From Macrococcus bovicus (lineage in GTDB: Bacteria; Bacillota; Bacilli; Staphylococcales; Staphylococcaceae), in contig NZ_SCWF01000003.1 in the NCBI RefSeq assembly GCF_004359575.1, forward strand, positions 1 to 64,000: a stretch of DNA of 64,000 nt, read 5' to 3'. The position numbers and the translations under genes are program-made. Every line of letters starts with the position of its first letter. The stretch's first letter is position 1. The notes beneath the pieces were generated by a model that did not search any database, was not told the DNA's origin, and saw only the letters and a list, made by a program, of their open reading frames with translations. Shown piece after piece: positions 27,352 through 36,653 of the stretch.

Positions 27352-27480
27352 CTCTTATCAAGAGTGGTGGAGGGATGTGCCCGATGAAACCCGGCAACCA
27401 GTCAGTTTGACATGGTGCTAATTCACATAAAGCGATTGCTTTAGAAGATGAGAGAAAGCGGATACTTTCTCTATTTTTTA
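27352..27480 (+). promoter_or_regulatory. SAM-I riboswitch (S-box) and terminator
   Basis: S-box consensus is clear: CTTATCAAGAGTGGTGGAGGGA, CCGATGAAACCCGGCAACC (in parts) and TGGTGCTAATTC, closed by P1 CTCTTATC (27352-27359) with GATGAGAG (27447-27454). The terminator AGAGAAAG-CGGATA-CTTTCTCT plus T-run (27451-27479) overlaps the 3' strand of P1. Expected action: SAM binding favours termination, so the gene is expressed when methionine/SAM is low. Confidence 0.95.
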
Positions 27481-27524
27481 TGGAGAAAGTATTTTTTTTT
27501 ATTAAAAAATTTGAGGAGGATTCT

Positions 27525-28346
27525 ATGATGAAAAAAGGTTTAGGAATTTTAAGTGCACTCTTATTATCAGTGACGCTTACAGCATGCGGTTCAGCGGATG
27601 AAAAAGAGAACGATAAGAAAATCGTAGTTGCGGCATCACCTACCCCGCACGGAGAAGTGGTCAAACATGCAGCTGAGGCGATGGAGAAAAAAGGTTACGA
27701 CGTTGAAGTTAAAATCGTCAATGATTACAAAGTGCCTAATAAATTACTCGATGAAGGCGATGTAGACGCCAACTTATTCCAGCATGTTCCATATCTTAAT
27801 GCAGAAAAGAAGACCCATCATTATAAAATTGAGGAAGTCGGCAAAGTATTCACGACACCGATGGGAGTCTATAGTAAAAAATATAAGAATCTAGCTGAAA
27901 TCCCGGACGGTGCAGAAATCTTTGTCTCCAGTAATCCGGCTGAAGAAGGCCGTTTCCTCTCTTTCTTCGTCAATGAAGGGGTCATCAAGCTGAAGGATGG
28001 CGTGAAGATAGAAGATGCCAAATTTACGGATATCGTGGAGAATAAGAAGAATCTTAAATTCAATAATAAGCAGAGTGCAGAATTTCTGCCGAAGACTTAT
28101 AAGAACGGAGAAGGTGCGGCAGTCATTATGAACTCCAACTATGCAATCGATAATGGTATTATTCCTCATAAAGATGCGATTGCACTTGAGGATAAATCAT
28201 CCCCGTTCGCGAACATCCTGGCTGTACAGGAAGGGCATAAGGATGATAAAAAGTTTCAGGAGCTGATTAAAGTCCTGCAGTCAGAAGATATGAAAGCTTA
28301 TATTAACAAGGAATTCGGCAAAGATGTCGTCCCTTATGAGAAGTAA
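27525..28346 (+). CDS. metQ: Methionine-binding lipoprotein, orphan MetQ
   Basis: 273-residue NlpA/MetQ-family lipoprotein: signal MMKKGLGILSALLLSVTLTACGS with lipidation Cys at about residue 21, then a binding domain with ASPTPHGEVVKHA and DANLFQHVPYL typical of methionine binding proteins. No metN or metI accompanies it, whereas a full metNIQ lies at 57.6-60.1 kb. The SAM riboswitch supports methionine or a related sulfur ligand. ATG at 27525 follows GAGGAGG; an in-frame ATG sits at 27528. Confidence 0.92.
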   Translation: MMKKGLGILSALLLSVTLTACGSADEKENDKKIVVAASPTPHGEVVKHAAEAMEKKGYDVEVKIVNDYKVPNKLLDEGDVDANLFQHVPYLNAEKKTHHYKIEEVGKVFTTPMGVYSKKYKNLAEIPDGAEIFVSSNPAEEGRFLSFFVNEGVIKLKDGVKIEDAKFTDIVENKKNLKFNNKQSAEFLPKTYKNGEGAAVIMNSNYAIDNGIIPHKDAIALEDKSSPFANILAVQEGHKDDKKFQELIKVLQSEDMKAYINKEFGKDVVPYEK

Positions 28347-28367
28347 AAAGTGCAAGAGGTTACATCC

Positions 28368-28402
28368 ATAACATCGACCGTCAAAGGTAGGTGTTATTTT
28401 TA
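28368..28402 (+). terminator. Weak terminator after orphan metQ
   Basis: ATAACATC pairs with GGTGTTAT (one wobble) plus an ACC/GGT inner helix, followed by TTTT. Confidence 0.55.
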
Positions 28403-28479
28403 TGTAAATAGCGTGAACAGTGTATTTTTTATTCAGCAGAGGGTATAGCAGAGAGAATGACATTTAGGGAGGTTATACA

Positions 28480-29961
28480 ATGAAAAGAGAGAATATTTCT
28501 TATTGGACTGAGTCGGCGAAAGTGACTGATTTTCCTGCACTGGAACAGGATATCAGAACTGAAGTGCTTGTCATCGGGGGGGGGATCGCAGGTATTCTTG
28601 CCGCTTACCGTTTAGCTGAAGCGGGTCAAGATGTCACGCTTGTTGAAGGCCGTAAACTGGTGCAGGAGACGACAGCTAATACAACGGCTAAGATCACTGC
28701 TCAGCATCACCTCATGTACCAGGAGATTCTGAAGTCTCAAGGAGAAGATAAAGCAAAAGCTTTTTATCAGTCGCAAGTGGATGGGATTAAGGCTATTGAA
28801 GATTTAGTTCAGAAACATGCTATAGACTGCGATTTCGAGAAAATGTCCAGTACGCAGGTGACAGATGGCCGCAACGAAAAAGCTATACGCGATGAATATG
28901 AGGCTTATCAGACGTTAGGAATCAAGGCGAGATTGCACGAAGAAGATCTAGGTCTGCCATTTAAAACAACACTTGGACTGGAGATGCCGGACCAAGCTCA
29001 ATTTCATCCGATTAAATTCCTGTCGGGCATGGTCGAAGCAGCTGTGAAAGCAGGCGTTAGTTTCTATGAAGAAACTTTGATTACAGAGCTCGGGAAAATT
29101 AAAGCCCTGACTGAAAAAGGTCACACGATTCATTTCGAAAAGGCAGTCATGGCGACGCACTTTCCCGTCAATCACCTGAAAAATAACTATATGTCCCAGC
29201 TGCAGATCGAACGTTCTTATATTGTTGCAGCGGATGGCATCGATATTCCACACGGGATGTATCAGACGGTGGACGCACCTAAACGTTCAATCCGCCATTA
29301 TCATCATGAAGCGGGGATCGGGGTACTGGTGGGTGGTGAGAATCATATCACAGGTGCCAAAGACCGGACTGAAGAGGCGTATGAAAAGCTCGGTGAATTC
29401 GCCCAGGAAAACTTTAAAGGTCATATAACGGCACAGTGGTCCGCACAGGATATGATGACGGTGGACCGTATGCCGCTCATCGGTCAGTATGATAAACAGG
29501 ATCCAAACCTTTATGTGATCACGGGTTTCAATAAGTTCGGGATGGCCACAGCAGCAACAGCAGCCCAGTTGATCAGCGATTTAATCAATCGTCGGCATAA
29601 TCCATATGAAGCACTCTTCAGACCGGAACGCATCAATACTCTCGGAAATCAGGCGAAAGCACTGGGTAAACAAATCAAAGATGCAGTCAAAGGAGAAACG
29701 CTGGCGCTGAAAGATTACAGTACGGACACCTCTGAACTTAAAACCGGAGATGGCGGTATCTTCAATATAGAAGGAAAACTGCAGGCGGTTTATAAAGATG
29801 ACGAAGGCAATGAGCACCATGTCAGCCCGTTCTGTACGCACCTCGGCTGTGTCGTTAAGTTTAATGGTGCCGAGAAAACATGGGACTGTCCATGTCATGG
29901 CTCAAGATTCGATCGGCAAGGTTGTGTGCTGGAAGGACCGGCGACAAAGGATTTAAAATAA
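28480..29961 (+). CDS. FAD-dependent oxidoreductase fused to a Rieske domain
   Basis: 493 residues: N-terminal DAO-type FAD domain with dinucleotide motif VIGGGIAGILAAYRL (about 32-46) and C-terminal Rieske [2Fe-2S] domain with CTHLGC (about 452) and CPCHGSRF (about 470). The architecture is that of the glycine/D-amino acid oxidase-like proteins with Rieske tails found in Bacillus (YhfW type). Substrate unknown; it probably passes electrons from an amine or sulfur compound. GGAGGTTATACA precedes the ATG. Confidence 0.9.
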   Translation: MKRENISYWTESAKVTDFPALEQDIRTEVLVIGGGIAGILAAYRLAEAGQDVTLVEGRKLVQETTANTTAKITAQHHLMYQEILKSQGEDKAKAFYQSQVDGIKAIEDLVQKHAIDCDFEKMSSTQVTDGRNEKAIRDEYEAYQTLGIKARLHEEDLGLPFKTTLGLEMPDQAQFHPIKFLSGMVEAAVKAGVSFYEETLITELGKIKALTEKGHTIHFEKAVMATHFPVNHLKNNYMSQLQIERSYIVAADGIDIPHGMYQTVDAPKRSIRHYHHEAGIGVLVGGENHITGAKDRTEEAYEKLGEFAQENFKGHITAQWSAQDMMTVDRMPLIGQYDKQDPNLYVITGFNKFGMATAATAAQLISDLINRRHNPYEALFRPERINTLGNQAKALGKQIKDAVKGETLALKDYSTDTSELKTGDGGIFNIEGKLQAVYKDDEGNEHHVSPFCTHLGCVVKFNGAEKTWDCPCHGSRFDRQGCVLEGPATKDLK

Positions 29962-30057
29962 TCAGGTTCTTTAATCATGTAGTTATGTAATCGCATACTT
30001 TTTTCTTGCAAGAGATAAGCGTATAATAGGTAGAAACAAGGTAGGAGGATGCGAAAC

Positions 30058-31536
30058 ATGACGAACAAAACCGATGTTATTTTGATTGGTGGCGGTATTA
30101 TGAGTGCCACTTTAGGGATATTACTTAAAGAGTTGAAGCCGGAGCTGAATATCACTGTCTTTGAAAAACTTGATCAACCTGGACTTGAGAGCTCAAATGC
30201 CTGGAACAATGCAGGAACAGGTCACTCTGCTTTATGTGAGCTCAACTATACAAAGGAAGATAAAGACGGCAATGTTGATATATCAAAAGCACTGGATATC
30301 AATGAGCAGTTTCAACTGTCAAAACAGCTGTGGGCGCATCTAGTGAAAAAGGGGCTGCTTCAAAACCCGCAGGACTTTATCATGCCGGTGCCGCATATGA
30401 GTTATGTTAGTGGTGAGGATAATGTTCACTTCATTAAAAACCGCTACAAGGCATTGACTGACAATCCGCTGTTCCGTGGCATGAAAATAACAGAGGATAG
30501 AGAAGAAATGAAACAATGGGTGCCTCTTATGATGGAAGGGCGCGATCCGAATGAAGTGATGGCCCTGACGATGATGGAATCAGGCACTGATATCAACTTC
30601 GGCAAACTGACGGAAGATCTGTTTGATGTATTGCAGGCACAAGGGGTGAGCCTGGAATACCGTCATGAAGTGAAAGATTTAAACCGTGTGCAGGGCGGCG
30701 GCTGGCAAGTTAAAGTCTATGATGAAGACCGTAAGAAGACAGAGTATCACAATGCTGATTTCGTCTTTATCGGAGCGGGCGGCTACAGTCTGCCGTTGCT
30801 GCAGAAGACAGGTATACCGGAATCGAAGCATATCGGCGGTTTCCCTGTAAGCGGACTCTTCCTAGTATGTAAGGATCCGGCTATTGTTGAGAAGCATCAT
30901 GCCAAAGTCTATGGTAAAGCTAAAATCGGTGCACCGCCAATGTCAGTTCCTCACTTGGATACGCGTTATATTGACGGTGAACAATCACTGTTATTTGGTC
31001 CTTACGCCGGCTTTTCTCCTAAGTTCCTGAAAACAGGTTCTTATATGGATCTGATCGGATCAGTGAAGCCGAATAACTTGCTGACAATGCTCTCAGCAGG
31101 TGCAAAAGAAATGAAACTGACACAGTATCTGATTGAACAGGTGATGCAGTCTAAAGAACAGCGCATTGAAGAATTAAGAGAATTTGTGCCGAATGCAAAA
31201 GCGGATGACTGGGATATCGTAGTAGCGGGGCAGCGTGTACAGGTCATTAAAGATACTGAACAAGGCAAAGGTACACTGCAGTTTGGTACAGAGGTCATCA
31301 CTTCAGAAGACGGCACAGTGGCAGCACTGCTCGGTGCGTCGCCAGGGGCTTCAACAGCGGCCCATGTGATGCTTCAAGTATTGGTCAAATGTTTTGGCAG
31401 TCAGATTCCGAATATTGAAGAACGCCTGAAAGACATCATTCCTTCCTATGGTCAGAAGTTAGGAGATAATGAAGCATTGTTTGAGCAGGTCAACCAGGAA
31501 GTGTCAGAGGCACTTAACTTAATACCGAAAAAATAA
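30058..31536 (+). CDS. mqo: Malate:quinone oxidoreductase
   Basis: 492-residue peripheral membrane FAD enzyme oxidising L-malate to oxaloacetate with quinone reduction (TCA cycle/respiratory chain). N-terminal [18 protein letters not shown]-binding motif; [21 protein letters not shown] is the family signature. Start at 30058 follows AGGAGG at 10 bases; the ATG at 30049 is too close to that site. Own terminator. Confidence 0.95.
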   Translation: MTNKTDVILIGGGIMSATLGILLKELKPELNITVFEKLDQPGLESSNAWNNAGTGHSALCELNYTKEDKDGNVDISKALDINEQFQLSKQLWAHLVKKGLLQNPQDFIMPVPHMSYVSGEDNVHFIKNRYKALTDNPLFRGMKITEDREEMKQWVPLMMEGRDPNEVMALTMMESGTDINFGKLTEDLFDVLQAQGVSLEYRHEVKDLNRVQGGGWQVKVYDEDRKKTEYHNADFVFIGAGGYSLPLLQKTGIPESKHIGGFPVSGLFLVCKDPAIVEKHHAKVYGKAKIGAPPMSVPHLDTRYIDGEQSLLFGPYAGFSPKFLKTGSYMDLIGSVKPNNLLTMLSAGAKEMKLTQYLIEQVMQSKEQRIEELREFVPNAKADDWDIVVAGQRVQVIKDTEQGKGTLQFGTEVITSEDGTVAALLGASPGASTAAHVMLQVLVKCFGSQIPNIEERLKDIIPSYGQKLGDNEALFEQVNQEVSEALNLIPKK

Positions 31537-31563
31537 AAGCAGCCAGACGGCTGCTTTTATTTT
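31532..31563. terminator. mqo terminator, bidirectional
   Basis: AATAAAAGCAGCC-AGAC-GGCTGCTTTTATT, T-runs on both sides; also ends the minus-strand gene at 31557. Confidence 0.9.
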
Positions 31564-31877
31564 GTATCTTCTGATGGAATGAAAGTGAACGTGTAATGTG
31601 GAAGTTCAGTCTGCAGTCTTTTTGTCAGGAAGACGCCTTCTTCGTTATGCTTTGTTTCAAGTACTTCGCCACCTGATATGACTTGATTTGTTTCAAGGTC
31701 AAGCCATTCACCGTAGCGGTTTGTCCAACGGAATAGATCGTGATCTAATGTATCAGAAATAGGGAATTCAGTGACATCTAAATTAGAATGACAGATTGCA
31801 CACCAGATAGGATCAGCGCCGTAGTCCGCTGAAACATGGATATGGCTGAGCGTAGCACAATTGCAGAGAGTAGACAT
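31557..31877 (-). CDS. Hypothetical protein with N-terminal cysteine pairs
   Basis: 106 residues beginning MSTLCNCATLSHIHVSADYG and containing WCAICHSNL: two CxC/CxxC pairs plus histidines suggest a small metal-binding site. The rest (TNRYGEWLDLETNQVISGGEVLE) resembles a conserved staphylococcal hypothetical family. AAAGGAGC precedes the ATG. Lies just downstream of the GNAT-DUF805 pair, on the same strand but with a 58-bp gap. Confidence 0.7.
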   Translation of the reverse strand: MSTLCNCATLSHIHVSADYGADPIWCAICHSNLDVTEFPISDTLDHDLFRWTNRYGEWLDLETNQVISGGEVLETKHNEEGVFLTKRLQTELPHYTFTFIPSEDTK

Positions 31878-31935
31878 GGTAAAAGCTCCTTTTAAGTTGC
31901 TATATACAACAAAATTTTAATGATGATACGTTAGA

Positions 31936-32367
31936 TTATTTTTCTTCTTGATATTCCATGATTAGGAACTCCTGCAGGACATCACCGGCAAGCATCAGTT
32001 CATAATCCTTCTCAGCAAAACCGCAGCGTTCATATACTTTAATGGCACGTTCATTTGACGATATAACAGCGAGCTGGATGGTTTGACACCCCTGTTCTTT
32101 AATGAAGAGAACAGCTGCTTCCACAAATTTTTGTCCAAGCCCTTTACCTGTCAGATCAGGTCTGAGACCGAGGCCGAGTGTACAAGTTCCTTCATTATAA
32201 TGAAGTTTTAACATACCGACTAGTTCTTGATCTCTATAGACAGTGAAAAAGTCATTTTTACTGTCAAAGTCATCCTTGGTCAGATTGTATAGGTGATAAG
32301 GCTTAGGATAACGCCACGACACTATTATGTTCTGTTCATGTGGGGTCATTTTATGCATGCGATACAT
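31936..32367 (-). CDS. GNAT-family acetyltransferase
   Basis: 143 residues with the acetyl-CoA binding signature LGLGLRPDLTGKGLGQKFVEAA (R/Q-x-x-G-x-G/A type) and ERAIKVYERCGF. The substrate is not predictable. Its ATG shares a base with the stop codon of the upstream DUF805 gene (TGATG), so the two are coupled. Confidence 0.88.
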   Translation of the reverse strand: MYRMHKMTPHEQNIIVSWRYPKPYHLYNLTKDDFDSKNDFFTVYRDQELVGMLKLHYNEGTCTLGLGLRPDLTGKGLGQKFVEAAVLFIKEQGCQTIQLAVISSNERAIKVYERCGFAEKDYELMLAGDVLQEFLIMEYQEEK

Positions 32368-32837
32368 CAGTATTTCCTCGGATTTAGTTCATCTATTTCT
32401 TCTTTAGGATCGTGGCCGTATTGATTAGGTCCTTCCGTGCCATCAAACGTCATAATAATGAGTAAGATAAGCGTGATGAATAGATGAAGGATTTCGATAA
32501 AAAACTGAATGTCGATATCGAGGAATCGAGCGGGCAAGGCTGCTGGTAGATGAAGCACAGGCACAATTAATGTGAACCAGCCAGGTATGTTTAAATCCTG
32601 AAGTCTTCTGAATGTCACTGAGAAGGTAGGGATAATCAGAATCAAGTTACTGACTAAGTTCATGATGACATACATATGTTCATTATCTAATTTATAGTAC
32701 ATTCCGACTACAACATAGGCAATGGAATAAAGAAGGAGATGGAGACTGGTAGGAACCCAGAACTCTTTACGTCTGGCCCGGTCATGCAAATTAAATGCTT
32801 GCGTCCAGAATCGCTTATAAGCTTCCATCGCCGTCAT
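32367..32837 (-). CDS. DUF805 membrane protein
   Basis: About 156 residues with four membrane segments and the DUF805 signature EAYKRFWTQAFNLHDRARRKEFW near the N-terminus. Function unknown; related proteins are small inner-membrane proteins. Start uncertain: ATG at 32837 is given, but a TTG at 32849 has the better placed AGGTG site. Translationally coupled to the downstream acetyltransferase. Confidence 0.75.
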   Translation of the reverse strand: MTAMEAYKRFWTQAFNLHDRARRKEFWVPTSLHLLLYSIAYVVVGMYYKLDNEHMYVIMNLVSNLILIIPTFSVTFRRLQDLNIPGWFTLIVPVLHLPAALPARFLDIDIQFFIEILHLFITLILLIIMTFDGTEGPNQYGHDPKEEIDELNPRKY

Positions 32838-33002
32838 GGTTACAATCAAAAATAACACCTGCTTTCGAATATCTGTCTAAAATATAGCACAGAATGATTT
32901 CGTTGCTAAGGTTTGTCTGACAGTTTAAGAAAACTTTAAGGTTCATACATAGAAAGGAAATATACGGGTATAGTTTATCATCATAAAAAAAGAGGGGTTT
33001 AC

Positions 33003-34448
33003 ATGAAGAAAATATTACTGACTGGTGCTTCTGGCTACATTGGTGCTAACCTGCTTAATGAAATCAAGGATGATTATCAGATTATTGCTGCATCCCGCAG
33101 TACTAAAAATAAAGAAAATGAACAGCATGTCGAATGGAAGAAAGTCGACCTGTTCTCTATTAAAGATGTGGAAGAGGCGATGGAAGGTATTGATACTGCG
33201 ATTTATCTTGTCCATTCAATGCAGCCTTCAGCTAAATTGACGCAGGCTTCATTTGTCGATATGGATGCTATCCTCGCTGATAACTTCGGGCGTGCGGCTA
33301 AAAAACAAGGGGTCAAGCATATCATCTTTATGAGTGGTATTATGCCGCATGAAAAATCTGAGGATTTATCAGATCATCTGCGCAGTCGCTTAGAATGTGA
33401 AAAGATTCTTGGTTCATATGGCGTACCCGTGTCAACGTTACGGGCGGGACTCATCATCGGACCGAAAGGCTCGTCATTCCCGATCCTGAAAAAATTAACT
33501 GAACGTCTGCCGGCACTTGTGCTGCCTAAATGGGCATACAGCAAAACGGCACCCGTTGCTTTAAAAGACGTCGTTAAAGGGCTGGCTGCTCTGATTGAAC
33601 GTCGTCCCGAGAAAAATGAATCCATTGATATTTTCAACGATGTAACAGATTATAAAGGCATGTTTAAAGCGACCGCAAAAGTCATGGGTAAAAAACTGCC
33701 GATGATGGATCTGCCGATTATTCCGGTCTCCATCACTAAACCGATTGTCAGTCTGATTACCGAAGAGCCGAAGGAACTGGTGTATCCGCTTCTTGACAGC
33801 CTCGTCCATGACATGGTGCCTTCAAAGGAAAATTATGTTGAAGGTATTACGAATGCGCCTACTCCACTGGATGAAAGTATTAAAACCGCCATCGAGGAAG
33901 ATAAAGAAGATAAAAAGAAATCTAAAAAGTCGAAGTCCATTGGGCAAGCGCTGAAAAAAAGTGATGTTAAGTCAGTTCAACGTATTACGATTCCATCATC
34001 CTGGTCCATCGATCAGACAGCTAATTATTATATGAACTGGCTATCCCGTATTGGTATGTCATTTATTAACACGGCAATCGATGGCGATACGTTATCCATC
34101 AGCCTGCCTATTTTCAAGGATCCGATTCTGATTCTGCAGAAAAATAAGGATTATTCAGATGATGACCGGGTTTTATTCATGATTAAAGGGGGTAAATTCT
34201 CTAAAGCAGTCAAAGAAGGCGAAGAGAGAAGAGCACGCTTAGAGTTCCGTAGAATCCTGGATACTAATGAATGTATTATTGCGATTCATGAATATGAGCC
34301 GACATTACCATGGTTTATCTATAAACTGACTCAAGCACGTATTCATTTAATTGTGATGACATTGTTTGGCTGGGAAACTAAAATCCTTGAGAAGACTTTA
34401 GATTCCACTTATTTGGTCGACAAAGGGAAGAAAACAAAAGAAGCTTAA
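33003..34448 (+). CDS. NAD(P)-binding protein with C-terminal START-like region
   Basis: 481 residues. N-terminal atypical SDR/NmrA-like Rossmann domain: ILLTGASGYIGANLL (4-18), AIYLVHSM, DNFGRAAKKQGVKHIIFMSG. The middle has a charged Lys-rich linker (EEDKEDKKKSKKSKS, about 300-315), and the C-terminal part (IPSSWSIDQTANYYMNWLS...LEFRRIL) looks like a DUF2867-type lipid-binding region. Paralogue at 39846 lacks the middle portion. Function unknown; single gene, AAAAAGAGGGG upstream. Confidence 0.82.
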   Translation: MKKILLTGASGYIGANLLNEIKDDYQIIAASRSTKNKENEQHVEWKKVDLFSIKDVEEAMEGIDTAIYLVHSMQPSAKLTQASFVDMDAILADNFGRAAKKQGVKHIIFMSGIMPHEKSEDLSDHLRSRLECEKILGSYGVPVSTLRAGLIIGPKGSSFPILKKLTERLPALVLPKWAYSKTAPVALKDVVKGLAALIERRPEKNESIDIFNDVTDYKGMFKATAKVMGKKLPMMDLPIIPVSITKPIVSLITEEPKELVYPLLDSLVHDMVPSKENYVEGITNAPTPLDESIKTAIEEDKEDKKKSKKSKSIGQALKKSDVKSVQRITIPSSWSIDQTANYYMNWLSRIGMSFINTAIDGDTLSISLPIFKDPILILQKNKDYSDDDRVLFMIKGGKFSKAVKEGEERRARLEFRRILDTNECIIAIHEYEPTLPWFIYKLTQARIHLIVMTLFGWETKILEKTLDSTYLVDKGKKTKEA

Positions 34449-34496
34449 GTCATCTTTGTAATATAATTGGTAGAAATTTGAATTAATAAATATGAT

Positions 34497-34541
34497 AAAA
34501 ACCGCAATAAACCTTATTAGAATAAGGTTTATTGCGGTTTT
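34497..34541 (+). terminator. Very long perfect hairpin
   Basis: Two perfectly complementary arms of 21 bp (34497-34517 and 34521-34541) with almost no loop, ending in TTTT. It lies downstream of the NAD(P)-binding gene and may be a terminator or processing site. Confidence 0.7.
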
Positions 34542-34600
34542 GCTGTTTATTACATAGCTGATCAGTCATTGTAACATTTAGCCGTTAAACATATCACTTA

Positions 34601-34617
34601 TGTAACAAATATATAAC
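34601..34617. promoter_or_regulatory. Candidate WalR box
   Basis: TGTAAC-N5-TATAAC, one mismatch from the WalR consensus TGTWAH-N5-TGTWAH, about 120 bp upstream of a cell-wall hydrolase gene. WalR controls such genes in staphylococci; binding here is inference. Confidence 0.4.
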
Positions 34618-34738
34618 AACGCCCCATTTTCAAAGTTTAAATGCTAATATAAATTCATCGCAAAGCGCTGATAAATGACGCAGCACTTATTAAAAAATTA
34701 CAAATTCATTCAACTGAATTTCTGGAGGATATTATATA

Positions 34739-35407
34739 ATGAAAAAGACAGTACTTACTTTAACAACTTTAGCTGGCCTTGCAACATTAGGTTCTCACCA
34801 TGCAGACGCAGCAGCTCACACTATCGATGAAGTGAATAATGGTCAAGCTGAATCGCCAGCAGTATCATCTAACCAATCATACAGCTACACATATGTAGTT
34901 AACCAAGATGGTTCAAGAACTTATAACTACTCAAACGGCTTCAACCGTACAGCTGCAGTTCAAGCACCAGCTGTTGCAGCTCCAGCAGCTAATTTAGATC
35001 GTGTCTCATCTTCTGATACAGCTGCAGCACCTGTTGCTAAAAAAGCAGTAGCTACAACTGCTTCAGTTAATAACAACGTTGCGGCAATCGCAAACAGCAT
35101 GGCAGCAAGCCGTTCATACGTATACGGTGGTAATTCATCTACTGTTGTTGACTGTTCTGCATTTGCTCAGCAAGTATTAGCAGCAATGGGTAAATCAATT
35201 CCACGTACAACTTGGGCTCAAATGGCAGCAGGTACACCTGTCTCAACTCCACAACCAGGTGACTTAGTCTTCTTCAACGGTGGTTCACACGTTGGTGTCT
35301 ATATTGGTAACGGCCAGATGGTTGATGCATTAAATCCATCAGCTGGTGTCGGTCAACGTGCAGTATCATATATTGATGGTTCTATTACAGGTTACTATCG
35401 CTACTAA
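34739..35407 (+). CDS. Secreted NlpC/P60 peptidoglycan hydrolase
   Basis: 222 residues: signal peptide (MKKTVLTLTTLAGLATLG, cleavage near ADA-A, about residue 25), low-complexity Ala/Ser/Pro-rich middle and a C-terminal NlpC/P60 domain with catalytic Cys in DCSAFAQQVL (about 139-148) and His in GGSHVGVYIG. Cleaves peptide stems of peptidoglycan. It lacks LysM or SH3 anchors, so the variable middle part may give wall contact. TGGAGGATATTATATA precedes the ATG; codon use is strongly biased, suggesting high expression. Confidence 0.92.
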   Translation: MKKTVLTLTTLAGLATLGSHHADAAAHTIDEVNNGQAESPAVSSNQSYSYTYVVNQDGSRTYNYSNGFNRTAAVQAPAVAAPAANLDRVSSSDTAAAPVAKKAVATTASVNNNVAAIANSMAASRSYVYGGNSSTVVDCSAFAQQVLAAMGKSIPRTTWAQMAAGTPVSTPQPGDLVFFNGGSHVGVYIGNGQMVDALNPSAGVGQRAVSYIDGSITGYYRY

Positions 35408-35415
35408 TTAAAAGC

Positions 35416-35451
35416 TTAAGGCCGGATATCTCTAAGATATCCGGCTTTTTA
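35416..35451. terminator. Bidirectional terminator
   Basis: AAGGCCGGATATC-TCTAA-GATATCCGGCTT followed by TTT, between the NlpC/P60 gene and the convergent DJ-1-like gene. Confidence 0.88.
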
Positions 35452-36124
35452 ATGCTTTCACCAGTTCTTTACCTACTTTTTGAGCAGAAGTTGGATTCTG
35501 TCCAGTAATAATCCGCCCGTCTGTCCGCACATATTCTTTCATTGGACGTTTAGCCTTATATTTAGCTCCTGCTTCTTCCAGACTGTCTTCTGCCAGGAAA
35601 GGCACATGTTTTTTAGTGCGATTTAAACGCTCTTCAAGGTTACTGAAACCTGTTACTTTCTTCCCTTTGATTAAGCGCTGACCTGTTGTTGTGTCCAGTA
35701 GATTAACAAGGCCGACAATTCCGTGACAGACGCCTGTCACATAGCCACCGTCCTGATAGATCTGCTCTGCAATCTGCTGAAGTTCCATATTATCTTTGAA
35801 GTCCCACATAGTGCCATGTCCACCTGTGTAATAAATCGCTGCATAATCTGCCGGATTGATATCAGCTGGTTTTAGAGATTCCGCGAGGGCACGGCGCTGA
35901 AAATCTGCGTCGCCATACCATTTAAAGTCGATGTCATCAGCTGTCGGCATGCTGGAAGGATCAATCGGTACAAAGCCGCCCTTTGGACTGACATAATCGA
36001 TTTCATAGCCTGCTTCTGCAACCACCTCTACAAACTGTGCTGCTTCTCCTAGCCATAAGCCGGTCGCACGATTAATATCTTGATATTTTTCAGTATTGGT
36101 CAAGACAACAAGAATTTTTTTCAT
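35432..36124 (-). CDS. DJ-1/PfpI (Hsp31-like) protein
   Basis: 230 residues of the class I glutamine amidotransferase-like superfamily. The nucleophile elbow is GVCHGIVGLV (Cys near 132) with a preceding Glu/His arrangement, YYTGGHGTMWDF. Staphylococcal relatives are Hsp31-type chaperone/glyoxalase III proteins that handle methylglyoxal. AAAGGAGTGAAACTATC precedes the ATG. Single gene. Confidence 0.88.
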   Translation of the reverse strand: MKKILVVLTNTEKYQDINRATGLWLGEAAQFVEVVAEAGYEIDYVSPKGGFVPIDPSSMPTADDIDFKWYGDADFQRRALAESLKPADINPADYAAIYYTGGHGTMWDFKDNMELQQIAEQIYQDGGYVTGVCHGIVGLVNLLDTTTGQRLIKGKKVTGFSNLEERLNRTKKHVPFLAEDSLEEAGAKYKAKRPMKEYVRTDGRIITGQNPTSAQKVGKELVKALKSRIS

Positions 36125-36215
36125 GATAGTTTCACTCCTTTGTTATTTTATACCCGATAATGTCGTATTCATGCTTCATCTGTAGTAGAATGAACAAAAA
36201 TATGAGGTGATGACC

Positions 36216-36653
36216 GTGTGGGAAATAAGAAAAATTGACGAATTATCGACGAGAGAATGGTATGATATCACAAGACTTAGGGTAGATACGTTTGTCGTGG
36301 AACAGCAATGTGCCTATAGAGAAATTGATGACCAGGATCTTGCGGCTCTCCATGTTACAAAATTTGACGACGGCTTAGAAGCCTATGCCCGAATCATTGA
36401 AGGTGATGACCTTTATATTGGCCGTGTCATTGTCAATCAGAAATTTCGGGGAAAAGGCTTATCACGGGAACTGATGACGGTCTGTCTGAACTATATTGAT
36501 GAACATTATGCGGGCAAGACCGTAAAATTACAGGGCCAGGCGCATCTCGCTGATTTTTATCGTTCATTCGGTTTCGCAGAGACGTCTGTTATTTACTTTG
36601 AGGATATGATTCCACATGTTGATATGGAGCGTACTTATGAAAAAAATCTATAA
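36216..36653 (+). CDS. GNAT acetyltransferase, ElaA-like
   Basis: 145 residues. The N-terminal LRVDTFVVEQQCAYREIDDQDL is the ElaA signature, followed by the acetyl-CoA loop VNQKFRGKGLSRELM. The substrate is unknown. GTG at 36216 is favoured because GAGGTGA lies 6 bases upstream; ATG at 36210 is possible. Overlaps ogt by 17 bases. Confidence 0.85.
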   Translation: MWEIRKIDELSTREWYDITRLRVDTFVVEQQCAYREIDDQDLAALHVTKFDDGLEAYARIIEGDDLYIGRVIVNQKFRGKGLSRELMTVCLNYIDEHYAGKTVKLQGQAHLADFYRSFGFAETSVIYFEDMIPHVDMERTYEKNL

